The notes: generated by a model from the letters alone, not told the origin. A stretch of DNA of 5,007 nt from Proteobacteria bacterium SG_bin5 (GCA_002083475.1 LWDI01000026.1:1-5007); one strand, 5' to 3'; counted from the stretch's first letter, positions 1 through 4,837 are shown. A program made the numbers and translations.

Positions 1-255
1 TGGCGCGGGCGCGGCGGGAGGCGCAGCCGGCGGCGGGGCGACGGGGGCGGCGACGGCGGGCGCCGGCGCGGGGGCGGGCTTCACTTCCTCATTGGGCTTG
101 ACCGGCGAGGGCCGCGCCTGCAGCCCCAGGCGGTGCGCCTTGCCGATCACCGCGTTGCGGCTCACGCCCCCCAGCGTTTCGGCGATCTGGCTGGCGGTCA
201 TGCCCTTTTCCCACATCGTCTTCAGCGTTTCGATCCGCTCTTCGGTCCAGCTCAT
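1..255 (-). CDS. gcrA: GcrA cell cycle regulator, N-terminal part (3' end off left edge)
   Basis: GcrA is an alphaproteobacterial transcription factor that works with sigma-70 RNA polymerase at promoters carrying CcrM-methylated GANTC sites, driving S-phase and division genes. The 85 visible residues open with MSWTEERIETLKTMWEKG, then an HTH-like stretch (SQIAETLGGVSRNAVIGKAH, about residues 22-41) ending in HRLGL. That is the family signature, and the GGVSRNAVIGKAHRLGL core is essentially canonical. From about residue 48 the protein becomes a Pro/Ala-rich linker (repeated PAPAPAP, APPAAP), as expected between the DNA-binding domain and the C-terminal polymerase-binding domain, which lies outside the window. 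The start codon at 255 is supported by GAAGG seven bases upstream and by the MSWT start usual for the family. It is divergent from the ABC permease gene. The family assignment is very likely; function here is taken from the family. Confidence 0.95.
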   Translation of the reverse strand, partial: MSWTEERIETLKTMWEKGMTASQIAETLGGVSRNAVIGKAHRLGLQARPSPVKPNEEVKPAPAPAPAVAAPVAPPPAAPPAAPAP

Positions 256-262
256 CCGTTAT

Positions 263-318
263 CCTTCACCGCCTGCCCTTCACCGGCCGCCCTTCGCGGC
301 CAGCCTTGCCGGGGGCCG
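263..318. repeat. Degenerate 14-bp tandem repeat, four units, in the gcrA leader
   Basis: Four consecutive 14-base units start at 263, 277, 291 and 305: CCTTCACCGCCTGC, CCTTCACCGGCCGC, CCTTCGCGGCCAGC and CCTTGCCGGGGGCC. All share CCTT at the start; the first two differ at only two positions, and the fourth is the most diverged. On the gcrA strand the first three units each supply a GAAGG, and the one nearest gcrA (263-267) is placed as its Shine-Dalgarno sequence. A perfect 6-bp inverted repeat, GGCCGC/GCGGCC with a 5-base loop at 285-301, spans units two and three. The repeat fills most of the 87-bp divergent gap, so it must overlap the gcrA leader or promoter. No convincing -10/-35 pair is visible. 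Confidence 0.6.
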
Positions 319-342
319 CCCGAGCGACTACCCCGCCCGGTC

Positions 343-1185
343 ATGATCAGCCCATCCGATCAAAGCCCTTCCCGCCAGCGCCCTCCGGGGGCGCCGCTGT
401 TCCGCCGCGTCAATTGGGGTGGGCTCCGCACGCTCTATGTGAAGGAGGTGCGCCGCTTCTTCAAGGTCCAGCTGCAAACCGTATGGGGGCCGGCGGTGAC
501 GGCGGTGCTGTTCATGGTGATCTTCACCGTTTCCACCGGCGCGCGGCGCCCGATCCTGGTCGGCGGCACCCAAGTCGCCTTCGCCGATTTCCTGGCGCCG
601 GGCTTGATCATGATGCAGATGCTGCAGAACGCCTTCGCCAATTCGAGCTTTTCGCTGCTCGTCGGCAAGATCCAGGGGACGATCGTCGATTATCTGATGC
701 CGCCGCTCGCGACCGGCGAATTGCTCGCGGGGCTGGTGGGCGGCGCGGTGACGCGCGCCTTTTGCATCGGCGGCGCGGTGTTCCTGATCGTGCAGTTTTG
801 GCCGGGCGTGCACGTCGTGCCGCGCCACCCGCTCGCGATCCTGTATTTCGGCCTGATGGGGTCGATTTTCCTGGCGCTGCTCGGGGTGCTCACCTCGATG
901 TGGGCGGAAAAATTCGATCACGCGGCGAGCGTCACCAATTTCGTGATCGCGCCCTTGTCGCTGCTGTCGGGCACTTTCTATTCGATCGATCGGCTCGCGC
1001 CGAGCTTTCAGATGGTCAGCCATTTCAACCCCTTTTTCTACATCATCTCGGGGTTCCGCTATGGCTTCCTGCTCGAGGCGGATTCGAACGTCGCGCTAGG
1101 CGCATTGGTGATCGGGGCGATCGATCTCGGCTTCGGGCTGCTCGTCTACCGGCTGCTCGCGCGCGGCTGGCGGTTGAAGAGCTAA
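343..1185 (+). CDS. ABC-2 type transporter permease (YadH/NodJ-like)
   Basis: This is a 280-residue inner-membrane permease of the ABC-2 superfamily, which exports polysaccharides, lipids or drugs with a separate ATPase. After a Pro/Ser-rich cytoplasmic N-terminus, an amphipathic LYVKEVRRFFK (31-41) precedes about six hydrophobic segments near 49-66, 81-105, 126-150, 165-187, 197-215 and 248-272. Family features include ADFLAPGLIMM (81-91), FANSSFSLLVGKIQGTIVD (98-116), WAEKFDH (187-193), and the signature PLSLLSGTFYSIDRLP-like stretch (204-220) followed by NPFFYIISGFRYGF (229-242). The ATG at 343 is chosen because the frame further upstream runs antisense to gcrA; it has no clear Shine-Dalgarno sequence. 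No ATPase gene adjoins it, since gcrA is divergent and the next plus-strand gene is a small unrelated protein. The substrate cannot be told from sequence. Confidence 0.92.
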   Translation: MISPSDQSPSRQRPPGAPLFRRVNWGGLRTLYVKEVRRFFKVQLQTVWGPAVTAVLFMVIFTVSTGARRPILVGGTQVAFADFLAPGLIMMQMLQNAFANSSFSLLVGKIQGTIVDYLMPPLATGELLAGLVGGAVTRAFCIGGAVFLIVQFWPGVHVVPRHPLAILYFGLMGSIFLALLGVLTSMWAEKFDHAASVTNFVIAPLSLLSGTFYSIDRLAPSFQMVSHFNPFFYIISGFRYGFLLEADSNVALGALVIGAIDLGFGLLVYRLLARGWRLKS

Positions 1186-1193
1186 GGGCCCAA

Positions 1194-1223
1194 CGTCCCG
1201 GCGCGGGACGACGTTAACCTTTT
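1194..1223 (+). terminator. Possible intrinsic terminator of the ABC permease gene
   Basis: A perfect 7-bp stem CGTCCCG/CGGGACG (1194-1200 with 1204-1210) closes a GCG loop nine bases after the permease stop codon. A short run of four T (1220-1223) follows ten bases downstream. The T-tract is short and displaced, so termination may be weak; the flanking AACG/ACGTT could extend the structure. It also lies just upstream of the presumed promoter of the next small gene. Confidence 0.4.
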
Positions 1224-1258
1224 CGGCGACTGGTCCTAATTCTTACCGGCGCGTTAAC
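1214..1258 (+). promoter_or_regulatory. Candidate promoter with CtrA-like motif upstream of the small membrane protein
   Basis: TTAACC (1214-1219) and TAATTC (1237-1242) are 17 bases apart and could act as -35 and -10 elements for the gene starting at 1266. TTAC-N7-TTAAC at 1243-1258 resembles the alphaproteobacterial CtrA consensus TTAA-N7-TTAAC with one mismatch. TTAACC at 1214 also matches a CtrA half-site, and CGTTAAC occurs twice exactly 40 bases apart (1212 and 1252). The full motif sits close to or downstream of the predicted transcription start, a position more consistent with repression than activation. This is pattern matching in a region lower in GC than its surroundings; no binding is demonstrated. 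Confidence 0.35.
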
Positions 1259-1265
1259 TGCGTGC

Positions 1266-1424
1266 ATGAAGACCTTGCTGAACCCCGCCGCGCGCCATCC
1301 CTTGCGTCGCCAGCTGCCGCCGCCGGGCCCGCTCGCGCGCCGGCACGACGACGATCAAGACCTGCGCCTGTTCGCGCTGAGCTTCACCGCTTTCTTCATC
1401 TGCATTTACACGCTGATTTTCTGA
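1266..1424 (+). CDS. Small single-pass membrane protein, 52 residues, unknown function
   Basis: The reading frame encodes 52 residues in two clear parts. The N-terminal 33 residues are basic, Pro-rich and polar (MKTLLNPAARHPLRRQLPPP, then RRHDDDQDLRLF). The C-terminal LFALSFTAFFICIYTLIF (35-52) is a hydrophobic segment long enough to cross the membrane once and ends at the stop codon. By the positive-inside rule the basic N-terminus should be cytoplasmic, making it a tail-anchored or C-in topology protein. It is plausibly real: it has its own promoter-like region, fills a gap between two real genes, and a strong hairpin begins three bases after its stop. I recall similar short proteins ending in SFTAFF-type helices in sphingomonads but cannot name a function. 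There is no Shine-Dalgarno sequence, so it may be leaderless or weakly translated. Confidence 0.65.
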   Translation: MKTLLNPAARHPLRRQLPPPGPLARRHDDDQDLRLFALSFTAFFICIYTLIF

Positions 1425-1426
1425 TC

Positions 1427-1456
1427 GAAATCCTCCCCGTTCACGGGGAAGATTTC
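1427..1456. terminator. Bidirectional terminator-like palindrome between convergent genes
   Basis: GAAATC, one unpaired base, TCCCCG, loop TTCA, CGGGGA, one unpaired base, GATTTC. This is a 12-bp stem with one internal mismatch, starting three bases after the small membrane gene and ending seven bases before the stop codon of the MFS gene on the other strand. The symmetric A/T arms outside the G/C core suit a terminator used from both sides, although neither side has a long T-tract. Confidence 0.65.
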
Positions 1457-1463
1457 ACGCGGC

Positions 1464-2762
1464 TCAATCGCACAATTGATGCAGCCGGTGCCCGAGCCAA
1501 GCGGCGATCGGGCTCATCGCGGCGACCAGGAACAACATGTCCTGCGGCAGCACCCCCGCCGCGCCGATCGCCACCACCACCCCGGCGCTCACCGCCATCG
1601 CGCCGGCGTTCACGACGTTGTTCGCGGCGACCGTGCGCGAGGTCTGGTCCTTTTCGACCGAGGTCGTGAGGAAAGCGTAGAGCGGCACCACGAACATGCC
1701 CCCGGTGATCGCGATCGCCATCAGCGCGCCGATCACCGCCCAGGCGCGCGGGATCGCGAAAAAGCCGGGGAGATCGTAAAGCGTTCCCACCGGCGCCGCC
1801 GGCCAGGCGCGGCAAAGCAGCGAGAAGGCGACCACGCACAGCCCCATCGCGATCACCGACCCCGGCGCATATTTGGCCGAGGTATGACCTTTCAGGAGCG
1901 CGTTGATCGCGACCGAGCCGATCGCCACCCCGATCGAGAAGAGCGCGATGATCGTCGTCGTCACCGTTTCGTCGGCGGTGAGCACGTTCTTCACCAGCGG
2001 CGGGAAAATGATGATCAGCACCGCCCCCATCGACCAGAAGAAGCTGATCGCGACGATCGCCATGAACAGCCGGGGGATGTGCATCGTCGCCGAGATGATG
2101 CGGATGCTCGCGGTGATCGGATTGGCGTCGATCTTCAGCACTTGGCCCAGCCGCGGGGCGGGGGGCACGCGCAGCGACATCACCCAGCCGATGGCGGCGA
2201 TGCCGAGCACGCTCGCCACCGTCCAATGCGGCGGCAGCTTGGCGAGAAAGCCGGCGGCGATCGTGCCGCTCAGAATCGCGAGATAGGTCGCCGCCTCGAC
2301 CAGGCCCGTGCCGCCCAGCACCTCGTCCGGGTGAAGATGCTGCGGCAGGATCGCATATTTGATCGGGCCGAAGAAAGTCGAATGCACGCCCAGCCCCAGC
2401 ACCGCGATCAGCATCAGCGTCAGCCCGACCATGCTGTAGCCGGCATGGGCGATCAACAGCCCGGCGGCGCCGGCGATCATGATCAGGATTTCGGCGGTCT
2501 TGACCAGGCGGATGATCCGCGCCTTGTCATGCGTGTCGGCCAATTGCCCGGCGAGCGCGGAGAGCAGGAAGAAGGGCAAGATGCCGATCGCCGTCGCCAG
2601 CGCGTTGAACGATTGCTCGACCTTGGCATCGTTGAAGATGCGATAGGTGGCGAACAGCACCATCGCCTGTTTGAACAGATTGTCGTTGAAGGCTCCCAAA
2701 AATTGCGTGGTGAAGAGCGGGAGAAAGCGGCGCTCCTTGAGTAGCCCGAGCGCGTTCAGCAT
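1464..2762 (-). CDS. MFS transporter, lysophospholipid transporter LplT-like
   Basis: A 432-residue, roughly 12-helix major facilitator protein. LplT-type members move lysophospholipids across the inner membrane for re-acylation. Seen here: QFLGAFNDNLFKQA (20-33), matching the LplT N-terminal helix pattern (QFLSAFGDN in E. coli as I remember it); GQLADTHDKARII (72-84), the MFS motif between helices 2 and 3; FFGPIKYAILP (130-140) and GTGLVEAATYLAILSGTIAAG (151-171), which parallel the SPAKYGIL and NGLMEASTIAAILLGS segments of LplT. The C-terminal half has further helices and TSVEKDQTSRTVAANNVVNA (367-386). The ATG at 2762 is chosen because the protein then begins directly at the conserved MLNALGLLKERRFLPLF; the frame could extend to a TTG at 2831, but the extra 23 residues look unlike the family. 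AAAAGGA lies rather far upstream. It is a stand-alone transporter, lacking the acyltransferase and ligase domains fused to related MFS domains in some bacteria. The substrate is inferred. Confidence 0.85.
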   Translation of the reverse strand: MLNALGLLKERRFLPLFTTQFLGAFNDNLFKQAMVLFATYRIFNDAKVEQSFNALATAIGILPFFLLSALAGQLADTHDKARIIRLVKTAEILIMIAGAAGLLIAHAGYSMVGLTLMLIAVLGLGVHSTFFGPIKYAILPQHLHPDEVLGGTGLVEAATYLAILSGTIAAGFLAKLPPHWTVASVLGIAAIGWVMSLRVPPAPRLGQVLKIDANPITASIRIISATMHIPRLFMAIVAISFFWSMGAVLIIIFPPLVKNVLTADETVTTTIIALFSIGVAIGSVAINALLKGHTSAKYAPGSVIAMGLCVVAFSLLCRAWPAAPVGTLYDLPGFFAIPRAWAVIGALMAIAITGGMFVVPLYAFLTTSVEKDQTSRTVAANNVVNAGAMAVSAGVVVAIGAAGVLPQDMLFLVAAMSPIAAWLGHRLHQLCD

Positions 2763-2958
2763 AGCGGCGGCGGTGATCCTTTTGGCGGCGAAGTGGCGGC
2801 GGGCATAGCCGATGCCCGACAAATGCCGCAAATGGATTCGGACAGAGGGCGTGCCGCGTTACGCCGCGCGCATGCGACCGTGCCGGCGCACCGAGCGGCC
2901 TCCAAGCCCCGGCGCCCGCGTTGACGGGTGATTTCGCGCGGTCCAAGACCGGGCGCCC
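2763..2958. other. Divergent intergenic region between MFS transporter and pgsA
   Basis: This 196-bp gap must hold promoters for both directions. It contains an inverted repeat CGGGCAT/ATGCCCG with a 5-base loop (2800-2818) upstream of the transporter, a single GANTC site (GATTC, 2835-2839), and TTGACG at 2921-2926, a fair -35 for pgsA although the matching -10 position (about 2944-2949) is poor. An imperfect 20-bp direct repeat (16 of 20 identical) lies at 2901-2920 and 2942-2961, the second copy running into the pgsA start codon. No small gene or RNA is evident. Confidence 0.5.
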
Positions 2959-3513
2959 ATGCTGACTTTGCCCAATCTCCTCACCTTGTCGCGCATCGTC
3001 GCGGTGCCGCTGCTCGCGCTGCTGCTCGCTTGGCCGGGCTGGGCCTTGGGCTATGCGCTCGCCTTCGCGCTTTACTGCCTGATGGGGGTGACCGATTATT
3101 TCGACGGCTATCTGGCGCGCGCGCAGGGCACGGTATCGAAGCTCGGCATCTTCCTCGATCCGATCGCCGACAAGATCATGGTCGCCGCCGTCATCCTGAT
3201 TCTGGTCGGGGCGGGGCGGATCGGCGGGCTCGACGTGATCGCCGCGCTCGTCATCTTGCTGCGCGAGATCGCGGTCTCGGGGCTGCGCGAGTTTCTCGCC
3301 CAGCTCCAGGTGTCGGTGCCGGTCACCAAGCTCGCCAAATGGAAGACGACGCTGCAATTGGTGGCGCTCGGCGCGCTGATCCTGGCGGGGGCGCTGCCGG
3401 GCTTGCCCATGCTGCAAACGCTCGGCCTCGCGGGGCTGTGGATCGCGGCGCTGCTGACGTTGGTGACGGGCTATGACTATCTGCGCGTCGGCCTGAAGCA
3501 TATGGATAGCTGA
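2959..3513 (+). CDS. pgsA: CDP-diacylglycerol-glycerol-3-phosphate 3-phosphatidyltransferase
   Basis: PgsA transfers the phosphatidyl group from CDP-diacylglycerol to glycerol-3-phosphate, giving phosphatidylglycerol phosphate, the committed step to phosphatidylglycerol and cardiolipin in the inner membrane. The 184-residue protein has the usual family length. It starts with LTLPNLLTLSRIVAVPLLA (2-20), the typical N-terminal helix with the NxLTxxR pattern. The complete CDP-alcohol phosphotransferase motif D-x2-DG-x2-AR-x8-G-x3-D-x3-D is present: D46, D49, G50, A53, R54, G63, D67 and D71. LLREIAVSGLREFLA (about 86-100) is characteristic of PgsA rather than other CDP-alcohol transferases, as is KLAKWKTTLQ further on. 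Several hydrophobic helices follow. The stop codon shares one base with the moaD start (TGATG), so it is translated with moaD and moaE. The start has no clear Shine-Dalgarno sequence. Confidence 0.96.
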   Translation: MLTLPNLLTLSRIVAVPLLALLLAWPGWALGYALAFALYCLMGVTDYFDGYLARAQGTVSKLGIFLDPIADKIMVAAVILILVGAGRIGGLDVIAALVILLREIAVSGLREFLAQLQVSVPVTKLAKWKTTLQLVALGALILAGALPGLPMLQTLGLAGLWIAALLTLVTGYDYLRVGLKHMDS

Positions 3514-3764
3514 TGGAACTGCTCTATTTCGCCTGGGTGCGCGAAGCGATGGGGCGCGGCGGCGAGCGGATCGATCCGCCCGCCGAGGTCGTGACCGTCG
3601 CCGATCTGATCGGCTGGCTGCGCGCGCGCGGGCCCGTCGAGGCGGCGGCGCTCGCCGATGTCGCGCGGCTGCGCGCGGCGGTCGATCAGCGGTTCGTGGG
3701 GCTCGACGCCTCGATCGTGGGCGCGCGCGAAGTGGCCTTGTTTCCGCCGGTGACGGGCGGGTGA
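3513..3764 (+). CDS. moaD: Molybdopterin synthase sulfur carrier subunit MoaD
   Basis: MoaD is the small ubiquitin-fold subunit of molybdopterin synthase. Its C-terminal glycine is adenylylated by MoeB-type enzymes, converted to a thiocarboxylate, and donates sulfur to precursor Z (cyclic pyranopterin monophosphate). The 83-residue protein has the right length (E. coli MoaD is about 81). It starts with a beta-strand ELLYFAWVREAMG (2-14), has TVADLIGWLRARG (28-40), the substrate-strand region VDQRFVGLDASIV (57-69), and ends in the diagnostic EVALFPPVTGG with the terminal Gly-Gly. The start overlaps the pgsA stop by one base, and its stop overlaps the moaE start by four. Identity is firm from the C-terminus and from the following gene. 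Confidence 0.96.
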   Translation: MELLYFAWVREAMGRGGERIDPPAEVVTVADLIGWLRARGPVEAAALADVARLRAAVDQRFVGLDASIVGAREVALFPPVTGG

Positions 3765-4198
3765 TCCGCGTCCTCCTCCCCAGCGCGCCGATCGACGTGG
3801 CCGACGAGCTCGCCCGGCTCGAGGCGCTGGCGGTCGGCGCGGTCGCGAGCTTCACCGGGCTGGTGCGCCGCGACGATGGGGTCGAGGCGCTCACGCTCGA
3901 ACATTATCCGGGGGCGACCGACACGGCGCTGCGGACGTTGGCTGAAGGCGCGGCGGCGCGCTGGTCGCTCGCGGCGGCGACGATCGTCCACCGCGTCGGG
4001 CGGATGCTGCCGGGCGAGCGCATCGTCTTCGTCGCCACCGCCGCCCGCCACCGCGCCGCCGCGCTCGACGCCTGCGCTTATCTGATCGACCGGCTGAAGA
4101 CCGACGCGCCCTTTTGGAAGCGCGAGGAAACGGCGGCGGGCGCGCGCTGGGTGGAAGCGCGCGCGACGGATGACGATGCCGCGCGGCGGTGGAGTTGA
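3761..4198 (+). CDS. moaE: Molybdopterin synthase catalytic subunit MoaE
   Basis: MoaE forms the heterotetrameric molybdopterin synthase with MoaD and inserts two sulfurs into precursor Z in molybdenum cofactor biosynthesis, in the cytoplasm. The 145-residue protein shows GAVASFTGLVR (26-36), LEHYPGATD (46-54), HRVGRMLPGE (77-86), a VATAARHR loop (91-98), and the active-site stretch LKTDAPFWKRE (112-122) with K113 and K120 in the positions of the two catalytic lysines of E. coli MoaE (K119 and K126), followed by RWVEAR. The GTG start at 3761 is supported by the GTGA overlap with the moaD stop and a GGGCGG just upstream; starting at the next ATG would lose most of the conserved protein. No key residue is missing. 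Confidence 0.96.
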   Translation: MIRVLLPSAPIDVADELARLEALAVGAVASFTGLVRRDDGVEALTLEHYPGATDTALRTLAEGAAARWSLAAATIVHRVGRMLPGERIVFVATAARHRAAALDACAYLIDRLKTDAPFWKREETAAGARWVEARATDDDAARRWS

Positions 4199-4213
4199 TT
4201 TGGGGCGCGCGGC

Positions 4214-4234
4214 GAGGCGGAGAGGCGGAGAGGC
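4214..4234. repeat. Short 8-bp tandem repeat GAGGCGGA
   Basis: GAGGCGGA occurs twice in a row and then as a partial GAGGC copy, just upstream of the REP-like element. This is a simple short repeat, and its closeness suggests it belongs to the same repetitive insertion. Confidence 0.6.
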
Positions 4235-4251
4235 TGCGGTAGAAGGATCGG

Positions 4252-4333
4252 GCGTCGCCCCAGCGGAAGCTGGGGCCTCGGGCAATCGGCGTGCCCCGGT
4301 TCATCAAGGCCCCAGCTTTCGCTGGGGCGACGC
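4252..4333. repeat. REP-like palindrome pair (BIME-type inverted repeat)
   Basis: Two 27-bp arms (4252-4278 and 4307-4333) are reverse complements of each other with one mismatch, separated by 28 bases. Each arm is itself a hairpin: CCCCAGC, loop GGAA, GCTGGGG in the left arm (stem at 4258-4264 with 4269-4275), and CCCCAGC, loop TTTC, GCTGGGG in the right. Two oppositely oriented palindromic units form the layout of REP doublets (BIMEs). It lies in a convergent intergenic gap, the usual location for such elements. I recognise the core as resembling repeats frequent in sphingomonad genomes; copy number here cannot be checked from the window. Confidence 0.8.
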
Positions 4334-4366
4334 TCTGTCCGATGCGCCGCCGCCGTGTGAACCCCC

Positions 4367-4663
4367 TCACCCCCCCACATCCACCGTCAACGCCTCGATC
4401 CGCGCGACCACCGCGCCGCCCGTGCCCGAGCGCTCGACCAGCGCCAGATCGGCGACCAATTCGCGCGCGGTGTCGAACTCGGCGTCGCGCAGGCCCGCGA
4501 GCCAGGCGTCGAGCGCGGGGCTCGCGGCGCCCGTGAGCGTCAGCGCGTGGCGGGTGCCGGTGAAGGTCGCGCTCGCCCAGGCGCGGCTGGTGTGCGCCTC
4601 GACGCGGACCGTCGCCCCCGCCGCCGCCGCCGCGCGCGTCAGCCGCCGTGCCAGCAGGCTCAT
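4367..4663 (-). CDS. Conserved-looking hypothetical protein, 98 residues
   Basis: I do not recognise a named family. The protein begins with an Ala/Arg-rich helix (SLLARRLTRAAAAAG, 2-16), then alternating strand-like segments: ATVRVEAHTSRAWASATFTG (17-36), RHALTLTG (38-45), an Ala/Leu helix SPALDAWLAGLRDAEFD (48-64), and two final strands around LVADLALVERSG (69-80) and AVVARIEALTVDV (84-96). No signal peptide or membrane segment is visible. It looks like a small compact alpha/beta protein. The start at 4663 overlaps the stop of the upstream 57-residue gene (ATGA), implying translational coupling and a common transcript. Similar short unannotated proteins seem familiar from sphingomonads, so I believe it is real, but the function is unknown. 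Confidence 0.65.
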   Translation of the reverse strand: MSLLARRLTRAAAAAGATVRVEAHTSRAWASATFTGTRHALTLTGAASPALDAWLAGLRDAEFDTARELVADLALVERSGTGGAVVARIEALTVDVGG

Positions 4664-4833
4664 GGCCGATACTCGCGGATGAAGCGCTCGACGCGGTCGG
4701 CGAGCGCGCGGCGCGGCTCGCGCCCGCGACGCAGATCGCCGACCAATCGCGGATCGTTGACGGCCAGCCGCCCGAAGCGCGTCGGCGGCATCGCATTGGT
4801 CCTCAAGAAACGCTCGATCTTGGGAAGCAGCAT
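4660..4833 (-). CDS. Small basic, HTH-like protein, 57 residues, unknown function
   Basis: The protein is strongly helical and basic: MLLPKIERFLRTNAMPPTRF (1-20), GRLAVNDPRLVGDLRRGREP (21-40), then RRALADRVERFIREY. The order of short helices, with TRFGRLAVNDPRLVGDLRRGR in the middle, resembles a small helix-turn-helix fold in which DPRLV and DLRRGR would form the turn and recognition helix; I recall such DPR..DLRxGR proteins in sphingomonads. This is a resemblance, not an assignment. The start at 4833 is chosen because GGGAG lies six bases upstream; the frame could extend 14 residues further to 4875, but without a clear ribosome-binding site. It is first in a two-gene unit with the 98-residue protein, divergent from the regulator starting at 4923. 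Confidence 0.65.
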   Translation of the reverse strand: MLLPKIERFLRTNAMPPTRFGRLAVNDPRLVGDLRRGREPRRALADRVERFIREYRP

Positions 4834-4837
4834 CTTC

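Larger units (their letters stand above)
4199..4366. other. Non-coding gap between moaE and the downstream minus-strand genes
   Basis: This 168-bp convergent gap holds no gene. It contains an 8-bp tandem repeat (GAGGCGGA, about 2.6 copies at 4214-4234) followed by the REP-like palindrome pair at 4252-4333. Reading frames that cross it give peptides such as PSFRWGDA that recur in spurious sphingomonad ORFs made by this repeat, so they should not be annotated as proteins. The palindromes are the only candidates for termination of the moaE and minus-strand transcripts. Confidence 0.6.

Noticed and set aside
1..80. GC-rich repetitive sequence at the left edge as a possible DNA repeat
   Set aside because: It is explained by the Pro/Ala-rich linker of GcrA, coded in frame on the minus strand.
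306..1217. Long open frame on the plus strand overlapping the ABC permease gene
   Set aside because: It is Arg/Ala-rich, low in hydrophobic segments, and fully overlaps a clear ABC-2 permease; a typical out-of-frame shadow in GC-rich DNA.
1262..1669. 135-codon plus-strand frame over the small membrane gene
   Set aside because: It is in a different frame from the plausible 52-residue gene, runs through the palindrome and into the antisense of the MFS gene, and becomes Arg/Pro/Ser-rich.
1476..2744. 422-codon open frame antisense to the MFS transporter
   Set aside because: The product is dominated by Arg, Asp, His and Gln with no domain; it mirrors codon bias of the real membrane protein on the other strand.
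2763..2831. N-terminal extension of the MFS transporter to a TTG start
   Set aside because: The extra 23 residues do not resemble the family N-terminus, and the ATG at 2762 begins directly before the conserved first segment.
2527..3894. 455-codon minus-strand frame across the MFS start, pgsA and moaD
   Set aside because: It overlaps three well-supported genes and encodes Arg/Pro-rich low-complexity sequence.
3891..4796. 301-codon minus-strand frame spanning moaE, the REP-like repeat and the small genes
   Set aside because: It crosses a non-coding repeat and real genes; the APAKAGA and PSFRWGDA-type peptides come from the repeat itself.
4367..4833. Confident toxin-antitoxin call for the 57/98-residue pair
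   Set aside because: Size and overlap are suggestive, but no recognised toxin motif or antitoxin family is visible, so it is kept as unknown.
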